In this document: piece by piece, positions 55,795 through 64,000 of the stretch
How the letters are laid out: each line of letters opens with the position of its first letter
Position numbering within the stretch: the first letter of the stretch is position 1
Origin: Spirodela intermedia
Lineage: Eukaryota > Streptophyta > Magnoliopsida > Alismatales > Araceae
NCBI GenBank assembly: GCA_902729315.2
Contig: LR746269.1
Span: 5,301,501-5,365,500, forward strand
Direction of reading: 5' to 3'
DNA: 64,000 bases
The notes under the pieces: model-generated
The model's input: only the letters and a program-made list of their open reading frames with translations
What the model was told of the DNA's origin: nothing
Databases searched by the model: none
Program-made: the position numbers and the translations under genes

Positions 55795-56250
55795 TGTTGA
55801 AACAAAAAGATCTAGAACAAGATGTTGAAACAAAATTTGAGATAGCAAAAGTTGGATCTTAAATACCAAATGTAGTCATCCAAATAACCAATGCCAATGT
55901 TTAGTGGAACTAACATAATATATTTCACTATTAATATTGAGAACAGTCAAAAGGTACATAATATTGAAAAGATAGAATGATGTCAAAGCTGAATACAAAT
56001 CACCAATTAACAACATCAAAAAGTAACACACTGTTTGTGTGGTTCAAATAAGAACCTCCTAGGTCCACACTAAGAGAGACACAAGCTTACGTGGAGAAAC
56101 AAATGAATAACCTTTCTTCTATCAGATCTCTTTTTTTCAAAGTTCAGAGAACAAATGTCTTCTCTTCTAGAAGCTAATAGAAGCACCTAATTAGAAAGAT
56201 GCGAAAAGATTACCTTCTATTTTTTCCAAGCCATCTTCACCTCGAAGCAT
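55795..56250 (-). repeat. 5' LTR of the Ty1/copia element
   Basis: The partner of the LTR at 52568-53051. The plus strand starts TGTTGAAACAAAA and carries an extra internal copy of GATGTTGAAACAAAA about 20 bp further in. The outer end is less clear than the inner end. Confidence 0.75.
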
Positions 56251-57550
56251 TGAGTCTAATGGATTAAAGTGACATTGATCATGCAAAGTATAGTTTAGTA
56301 GATTCACATAGATTGGAATATGGAATCAATTGGAGAAGTTAGACCTTGGAAGATAAATAATACATGAATTCAACTCTTAAATCCAATTGACAAAAATATT
56401 GAAGTTTGAATTTTATATGATTTTATAATGTCTAGGTGTAGTTTTACTTGGGTTTACTAAAATAGCTTAGAAGAGCCCACATGGCCTACTAAGTCTCTGC
56501 TTTATTAAGTTCATAGATTTGGTCTAGTAACTTGAGACCTATAAGCCATGAAGGCTTAGGTCTACCCATTAAAAACCTTGGCCCAATATCTAGATCAAAA
56601 AATAGTCAGCCTAACAAGCAACCATGTGTGGCCCAATCTAAAAGTACTTTTGAAGCCTAGATCTCAACATGGCCCCAGACACAACTAACCATTGAGGCTA
56701 AAAAGAAGAAGTTATCAAATTTCCATGATCCATCAAACAAGACAGCCCTGCCCACTAAGTTTGGTGAGATAAGAGGGCTTCTTGCCCAAATTAGGGCATA
56801 GAAAATCAATGAAATCACAAAGATAAATTGGGCAAAGGGTGTGTGCAAATCCTCCTCTCTTCCTCATCTGTTCCTTTCTCAAATCCAGATAGGATTGAAG
56901 GTTCTAGAGTGCACTCTTCAACAATTGATCACCTTCCACTCAAGCCTCCTTGAGCCAACATAAATTATTGGGTTCTTCCTTAAAGCTTAGTTGATTGTTA
57001 TTTAATTCATGATGTAATGAAGAAATCTTATGTGCTTATATTATATGAAGATGGCTATTAAAACCATGAATTCTTGCAGGATGTCATAGATTAAAGGAAT
57101 ATATGATAAAATGTTGTTCATCCTAGAATATCAATTGTATTCATAAATAATGAATAGGGGAATTATTTGACAAAGGATCTATTGGGAAGGAGAAGTAGGC
57201 CCATATCAGTCAAACCACTATAAATGTTGTCTCTATCTCAATTTTAGTTGCCCCCTCATTGTTGAACTCATAAACCCATTAATTAGCATCTTAACTAATT
57301 TTGAGATTAGAAAAATTAAATCAAGGGTTAATGTCTTGTAGAAATAATTTAAAAATCGATTCAACCCCCCCTCCCTGAGGAATCAATACAAAGTAGAGAC
57401 CTTTTTCCTCCACAAAGATTTGAGAAAAGTTAACAACAACATTGATATGAATAATGAGATAATACTAGAGAATGAGATATTGCGGTTGCTCAAATCCCAC
57501 CTTTTGCATGTCTCACTCTCTCTATATGGCACCCATATGAGAGAAATTGA
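56251..57550. other. AT-rich intergenic DNA beyond the copia element
   Basis: No gene is recognised. A run near 57360 (ttcaaccccccctccct) resembles text at the edges of old plant retroelements, but nothing else supports an element there. Confidence 0.45.
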
Positions 57551-57587
57551 CAGAGAGAGAGAGAGAGGAGAGAGAGAGGGAGGGAGG

Positions 57588-57658
<71 letters not shown>

Positions 57659-57776
57659 GGGAGGGAGGGAGGGAGAGAAAGAGAGAGAGGGAGAGGGAGA
57701 GAGAGAGAGAGAGAGAGAGGGGAGAGAGAGAGAGAGAGAGAGAGGGGAGAGAGAGAAGGGGGGAGGGAGGGAGAGA
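57551..57776. repeat. Imperfect (GA)n/(GGGA)n purine tract
   Basis: About 225 bp of almost pure purine on the plus strand: GA runs with GGAGG and GGGA interruptions in a partly periodic pattern. Open frames across it (Glu/Arg-rich in one strand, Ser/Leu-rich in the other) are artefacts of the repeat. Confidence 0.95.
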
Positions 57777-59016
57777 GGCTGCGATGTTGGGGATTGTCTC
57801 ATGATGAGTAATTCAATTGGGCCCTATTAACAATGGGTTCAAACAATGCTTCAAGCTTATGTTAGAATTCAAATATTCGAATAAATGGGAGATCCATCTG
57901 ATCTTGCGAGTGAGATTGTGGTCAATGATAGATTATACGTATTTTTATTGATATTATCTTACGCACCAAAATAATCCCCTCCATCATGGCCTCAATTTGA
58001 CCCAAATTAGGTCATTTGTCAAGATTGTCATTGATCTGACCTACTAATCCCATCTCTCGTTTCATGTCTGTTGTTTAGCTGTCAAGTCAATGAACTTTAC
58101 TAAAAATATATTTAGCGTTAATTTCTGGATTATTTATGCAAATTAAATAAAATCATAAACCTTTGCTTTGCCTGCAAAAAGAGGAATTACCCTAACCCTC
58201 CACGTCTTCCAGATCCGGTGAGCCGTCATCTACGTGGAAGCAATGCCTTGTTGAGGAGCTGGCCTCCTGCGGAACTGACCCGGCGGCCCTGATGACGTCA
58301 CCATAAATTCGGCGGCGCCAACTTCCACCGCTGGTGGAGACGGCCGTCATCGTCATCGCCGTCGCTTGGGCATTAAACGGATTCGTGCTGACGGCAAGTC
58401 AACGTCCACAGGATGTCCGTTTCCCGCCGTCACAATCGACGGCTCATTTTCTTCACGCCACGTACCCCGCCGTTGGACACTCGCCCACACGTTGACGGAA
58501 TTCCTTTGTCTTAATGCGGGATTAGTTAGCTTTCATTTTCTCTCTCCAGTTCCTCCAAAATACTATATAAGGGTCCTCCTTAAACTACGGAGTTTATCGA
58601 TGAACCTTATTATCAACCAAAACCTTGCAAGCCAGGGACCTTTTCATAATTTTCACAAGCTCATGAGAGGGGAGACGTTAAGTTAGGAGAATTCAGTGCG
58701 TTTTTAACCTGTGGGCGGTTATAATAAGGGACTAATGTGTAATAACTTTCGCGGGTGAAAGGGTATTTAAGAAATTAAGATTGATAGCTGTTTATGGATG
58801 GAAACTATTGCCCGCCATTATCACGGTCCGGGAATCGGATTACCCAGCCCTCAAATGTAGAACTCCCCGGCGGAAATCTCCTACCCGCTTCCCGGAATCT
58901 CCCCCGATCCTATCCATGAATTCTAGAACTTGGGTCCTCCCTCTCCTCCCACTTCTTCCCTGAGAATCTTCTTCCTGTTTCCAGCTGCCCTAGAGAGAGA
59001 GGGAGGGAAGGAGCGA
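57777..59016. other. Intergenic region and PLATZ promoter
   Basis: No gene is recognised. A TATATAAG element at about 58564-58571 could be a promoter for the PLATZ transcript if its leader is long (about 700 nt). Otherwise there is nothing definite. Confidence 0.4.
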
Positions 59017-59040
59017 GGGAGGGAGGGAGGGAGGGAGGGA
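59017..59040 (+). promoter_or_regulatory. (GGGA)n tract in the PLATZ leader, G-quadruplex-prone
   Basis: Six consecutive GGGA units on the sense strand about 270 nt upstream of the PLATZ start, followed at once by a short uORF (59044-59082, 12 codons plus stop). Four or more GGG runs with one-nucleotide loops fit the rule for a stable G-quadruplex in RNA or DNA. Confidence 0.6.
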
Positions 59041-59157
59041 GAGATGCCCCCATCGGCAGGCTTCTGGACGTTCTTCCGCTAGAAAGGTTTCTCTCCCGTC
59101 CCGCTGAGGAGGAACTCCCCTTGTTCCCCTTTGTCTCAGCTCCCAATTCTCTTCTCT

Positions 59158-59265
59158 ATGCTGATGGGGTTGCGTTGGGTTGTCGCCCTACTTCGAGCTC
59201 TGGGCTTTCAGAATGACGGCAGGAGAATATGGTGGGGAGAAGACGATCTGCGGCCGTCTGATTGA
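59158..59265 (+). other. Upstream ORF in the PLATZ leader
   Basis: A 35-codon ORF starting at ATG 59158, with a second in-frame ATG at 59164. It spans the in-frame PLATZ ATG at 59213 in another frame and ends 46 nt before the ATG at 59312. If transcribed it would disfavour initiation at 59213 and allow reinitiation at 59312. Confidence 0.45.
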
Positions 59266-59311
59266 AATCGCCCATCAAGGGTTTCCGATCTGCCGGGAAC
59301 AGTCGGGGAAG

Positions 59312-60525
<1,214 letters not shown>

Positions 60526-62603
60526 AGAGAGAAAAAAACCCACGTAGAAAAATTAGAAAGACGTATAAATCTTGGGAGCCCATAGAAAAACAGTAGGACA
60601 CTTTAGGAACCGCTAGAGGAAGATCCACCAGGTCAACTAAAAGGCGCCGTGTACATTTTGTGAATAAGATCTTGATCAGAGTGTCTTCTTCTTTGATCAG
60701 ATTTTTGGGGGTTTTTCTATACTTTGCTGATGAGCGAGAATCTCCGAGTTGAGTCTTCAGGGCTCCAGCCGTTGGGAAGAACGAGTGGACGGGGGGTGAT
60801 TGGCGGGGCGGGCAAGCTTAGCCGTTGGGACAACGGAGGGAGGGGACGCATGAACCGTCGAGATTCGCCCATCACATCACGATAGTCCGTTGGGATGGAC
60901 TGCCCACGTGAGCGGCTGGGCCTCGTTAATCGTCCTCTTCGTTAATCTCTCTCTCTCTGAGACCCGACGTCCGATGCCCGCCGCCGCTTCACGACCATTC
61001 ACAGGATGACACGTCACTTTCCGGAGACCCCCCCTGCCGTGGTTGTCCCGGCAGACGGCGGCCGTCACTGTTGGGCGCCGACGTCATCCTAATCGACATC
61101 CTAGCGAAACTATACACCTTTTTTAGTGAAATTATGAATTTTAAATCCCCTTTTATTTTTCTCCATACCTCTTTATTTTTTCAATTATATCGTAATTTAT
61201 AAAATTAATCCTTTATTATTTCCATAAAAATATTCATTGACTGAATCAGAAAATTACTTATAGGAATTAATATTTTATTAGTATTATTGTAAAATTTTAA
61301 ATATTAAAGTGGAGATTACGTGGGTTTTATCTCTTCCACACCAGTTACAGCTCTCGAATGAGGCCCATCGACAGGCTGACAGCTCTATTCTGGCTTTTTT
61401 TTCCTCATTAGTCGAAGTTGACTTTAAAGAAAAGTCAGATAAATGGGCCTCTATTACAAAAGTGAAGCAGGGGGCGGGTGAATCGCCACGTGGCCCAATG
61501 GGCCGCCTGCCTCCATTGCTTTGTCGCCCGATAAGAAGAAGTCGGGCTTCGACCGGTTTTCAAGGTACCCTATAGAGGGGAGCAGCCAGTTGTAGTGTGT
61601 TAGCTAATTTTGTTGAAAGTCAACGCAAACATCAGATTTTGGCAAAAAATCCCCCATCACCTTACTTGTTGCTTTAGGTCCTCGTAAACATCGTAGAATT
61701 ATTAATGTGTCCCTCCTGAGCCCCATGTTACCCTACGTTAATGAAAATAATAACTAAATATACTGAAGTCAAATGAAGTTTTACCGAAATGACTCAACTG
61801 CCCTTTGTAAAAGGAACTACAGCGGATATCCACAGGTCATTCTCATCCTGTCCCCTTTGGGTATTTTAGTCTTTTATCCAACAGGAATGGAATGCTCTGA
61901 GGAATACCCTCACCGGTCAACCCGAATGGATGGATTCCTTCAAGGTCCAATAACAATAAGTGGAGAATCAAGGGTTTATCCTTAATTCAGGCAATTTTGA
62001 GGGGCCTAGACCTGCTTAACCAGTGCCATGGCGAGCTGACCGTTGGATTGAAGTACAATCTGGCAGATTCTGGGCTTCCGGGACATTGTCGGGCCGAGCC
62101 CGTTTTCCTCCCGGGCCCTGTCTGTTGGCGCACCAACAGAGTCTCGAACAAAAGCCCACCACGCGGTGTTGGGGTTCAGATCTGGCGCTGACTCTGCGGA
62201 GTGGATTATCTTCTCCACGCCACGTCGGATCCGACGCGTTCACTGGGTTTCTTGCCGTGTGAGGCAATCAACGGCGTTCGTCAGCCCCCGGAAACTTGGG
62301 GCAGAAGTCAAAGGCCCGGACATTTTTTAGATGCCTATTTCCGCGTCTGATTCCGTTAGCCTTCAACCGATGCAGAGAACCCACAGCCAAAGAAGGTAAA
62401 AATCCCAAAAAATAAGTTATAAAATAATCACTTTTTTTTCTATTTTTGGGTTTTTTTGTGAGAGGAAGGAACCCAGTCAATACCGCATTGGTTGGTTCCA
62501 ACGGCAATTGTTACGGCGTTGACCGAAGGAACGCCTGTCGTTTTCCTGCCGGGGTGAGACCCTTTTCCTACCAGAATCCTCCGGGCCGAGTTCAGACCGA
62601 AAC
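60526..62603. other. Intergenic region
   Basis: No gene is recognised. Frames at 61309-61575 and 62006-62267 have no domain. The right end is the promoter of the PADRE gene. Confidence 0.5.
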
Positions 62604-62722
62604 CACGTGCCTCGCTGGTGGATTTCCGAGTCGTCGGCTCTGACTCACCTCCTCCTCCACAGCTTGTATCGCATTCGTTGCTGACGGCTATCCGCGTGGC
62701 ACCCTCGCGCTCCCTTATATAC
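62604..62722 (+). promoter_or_regulatory. Core promoter of the PADRE gene (G-box and TATA)
   Basis: CACGTG at 62604-62609 and CTTATATACC at about 62714-62723 precede the ATG at 62807 by about 200 and 90 nt. This fits a short pyrimidine-rich leader. A G-box is compatible with bZIP/bHLH stress or light control, which is inference only. Confidence 0.55.
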
Positions 62723-62806
62723 CCTCCTCTCCATTCTCCTCCCACTTCACCATATCTCTCTCTTCTATTCTTCTCTCTCTTCTCTCTCTCTAGAATCTCA
62801 CGTGAT

Positions 62807-63382
62807 ATGGGATCTTGCATGTCCGCCGGGGAGGGGAGCAGAGTCGTCAACGTGGCGCCGACGGCGAAGGTGATCGGCCTGAGCGGCGATCTGAGGGAGT
62901 ACTCCTCGCCTATCAGCGTCGCCGAGGCCCTCGCAAAGGACCGCGCCGCCGCCTGCTTCCTCTGCAGCTCCGACAAGCTGTACTGCAACGACAACATCCC
63001 GGCCGTCGACCCGGAGGAGCCCCTCCAGCTGGGGCAGATCTACTTCGTCCTCCCCCTCGAGAAGCTCAGGGAGGCGCTGTCGCAGGGCGACATGGCGGCG
63101 CTCGCCGTCAAGGCCATATCCGCGCTGGCGGCGGCGGCGGAGGCCGACGGCCGGAGGCGGAAGATCAGAGTGGTGGCGCCGCCGGAGGGCGGCTGGGGGG
63201 AGGAGAATGAACAGGAGGAGATAAACGGATTCGCCGGAAAGAATGTCCGGCGGCCGCCGCCGCTCGCCATCCAGCGGAAGATGAAGAGGAGCGGATCCTT
63301 GAAGGGGAAGACTTCCTCTTACCGCCGGCAAAGGTCTTCCCGGGTGCGGCTCGGCACCATCCCGGAGTTCGTCTCAGAGTAG
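62807..63382 (+). CDS. PADRE (DUF4228) domain protein, single exon
   Basis: A 576-nt intronless ORF (191 aa). MGSCMS at the start is a good N-myristoylation site (Gly2), with Cys4 available for palmitoylation. Both are usual in this family and predict membrane attachment. The domain runs from about residue 14 (VVNVAPTAKVIGLSGDLREYSSPISVAEAL) through FLCSSDKLYCND and LGQIYFVLPLEKL to the C-terminal RQRSSRVRLGTIPE. Members are small plant proteins often induced by pathogens, salt or cold; the biochemical role is unknown. The frame is open upstream of the ATG at 62807, but MGSC is the family start and a TATA box lies 90 nt before it. Codon use is GC-rich. No damage is seen. Confidence 0.92.
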   Translation: MGSCMSAGEGSRVVNVAPTAKVIGLSGDLREYSSPISVAEALAKDRAAACFLCSSDKLYCNDNIPAVDPEEPLQLGQIYFVLPLEKLREALSQGDMAALAVKAISALAAAAEADGRRRKIRVVAPPEGGWGEENEQEEINGFAGKNVRRPPPLAIQRKMKRSGSLKGKTSSYRRQRSSRVRLGTIPEFVSE

Positions 63383-64000
63383 ATAGACAGATAGAAATTA
63401 TGAAAAAGCCCTAGAAATTAAACTTTATAACCTATTCTCTCCCCTTTTCTGTAAATCACACATTTTTTGCGAAAGCGAGGCCACAATTTTTTGTTGAAGA
63501 TTTAATATTTCTTAAGTCCATTTCGTCCATGCCCGATGGTCCGGGCCGGGCCTGAAGGCCAACCGTTAGGTCAGGGCGAACCCGGTTTGACAGCCGCAGG
63601 CTCAGTGGAGGGCCGAAAGGATGCCACGTGACAACCGGAGCCGAGCCACGGTCCAATAAGCCTGCTTGGTCGACTGTCGGCGACAGTTAAGGATACCGAA
63701 TACCGAGTACGGTATCCGTTATATGAGTGGGTAGACCCCGCTTTCTTGGCCGACAAGGCAGTACCGTGGGCTTCTAGACAGAGAGAATGTCAGAACCAGC
63801 CGCCGCCGAACTAGAATCTGTTGTTCCGGTGGTAGCCAATCAGTGCGCCGCAGTAACCTCTGTCGGGACACGGTAATCGTATACGCTTCTAGATTCCCTC
63901 TCTCTGTATGCCTGTCTCTCTCTCTCTCTCTCTCTCTCTTTTCTGTGGTTCCGCCCACCGGCGCCCACATTGGCGGGCGGAGAGGACCGAGAAGGCATTC
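63383..64000. other. 3' flank of the PADRE gene to the window end
   Basis: Presumed 3' UTR followed by intergenic DNA, with a (CT)n run at about 63917-63940. No gene is recognised. Confidence 0.5.

Larger units (their letters stand above)
52568..56250 (-). mobile_element. Degenerate Ty1/copia LTR retrotransposon
   Basis: An element of about 3.7 kb on the minus strand, flanked by two diverged LTRs (55795-56250 and 52568-53051). Next to the 5' LTR, a sequence like TGGTTCCAAACTTTAG resembles a tRNA-iMet primer-binding site. Next to the 3' LTR is the polypurine tract GGAGGAAAAAGGAGGC. Integrase remnants can be read on the minus strand: near 54160-54060 (INSGGKYMSKEL, corresponding to the copia DNGGEY region) and near 53880-53755 (EEVWYDKSISFSNIHIFRC, then NKHIRLDFKSK). 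The integrase-before-RT order and these motifs are diagnostic of copia. Stops and shifts are frequent, the interior is shorter than a full-length copia, and LTR divergence is high, so it is old and immobile. I found no target-site duplication. Confidence 0.85.

Noticed and set aside
57420-57830. Long Glu/Arg-rich and Ser/Leu-rich open frames on both strands
   Set aside because: They are translations of the (GA)n/(GGGA)n tract. Stops are absent because the repeat cannot form them.

Overview
The window is nuclear DNA from a flowering plant. Genes are split by GT-AG introns, exons are markedly more GC-rich than the AT-rich intergenic DNA, (CT)n/(GA)n microsatellites are frequent, and there is a decayed Ty1/copia element. 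The very GC-rich first exons of the HMGR, lectin-kinase and PADRE genes resemble monocots, but I cannot name the species. All exon chains below were built by hand from splice sites and reading phase. Every chain called complete closes in frame.

Layout. (1) 2.3-12.5 kb: a cinnamoyl-CoA-reductase-like (CCR-like) cluster with one complete gene (minus strand), an orphan first exon, a four-exon pseudogene with stop codons, and an inverted copy of exon 3 on the plus strand. (2) 12.5-16.5 kb: AT-rich DNA without genes. (3) 16.7-19.2 kb (+): HMG-CoA reductase, four exons. (4) 22.6-27.8 kb (+): a large proton-pump-interactor (PPI) family gene, converging on a small plastid membrane protein gene (28.0-28.7 kb, -). 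(5) 30.0-34.5 kb (+): an 11-exon subtilase. (6) 37.3-41.7 kb (+): a large SBP-box (SPL) transcription factor. (7) 42.5-43.7 kb: a tandem repeat array with (CT)n tracts inside its unit, then about 5.6 kb of gene-free DNA rich in microsatellites. (8) 49.3-51.8 kb (+): an L-type lectin receptor kinase. (9) 52.6-56.3 kb: a degenerate minus-strand Ty1/copia retrotransposon with two LTRs, PBS and PPT. (10) 59.3-60.5 kb (+): a PLATZ zinc-binding protein gene. (11) 62.8-63.4 kb (+): a single-exon PADRE (DUF4228) gene.

The genes are functionally unrelated, as expected for a plant chromosome, and apart from the CCR-like duplicates there is no gene cluster. I found no convincing new biological system. 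The observations most worth a second look are structural: a GC-AG intron in the only intact CCR-like gene, an inverted CCR-like exon duplicate, a decayed tandem repeat that contains the start of a subtilase exon, an intron made almost wholly of microsatellite in the PLATZ gene with a G-rich, uORF-bearing leader, a degenerate repeat domain in the PPI protein, and hints of a third LTR-internal junction beside the copia element.
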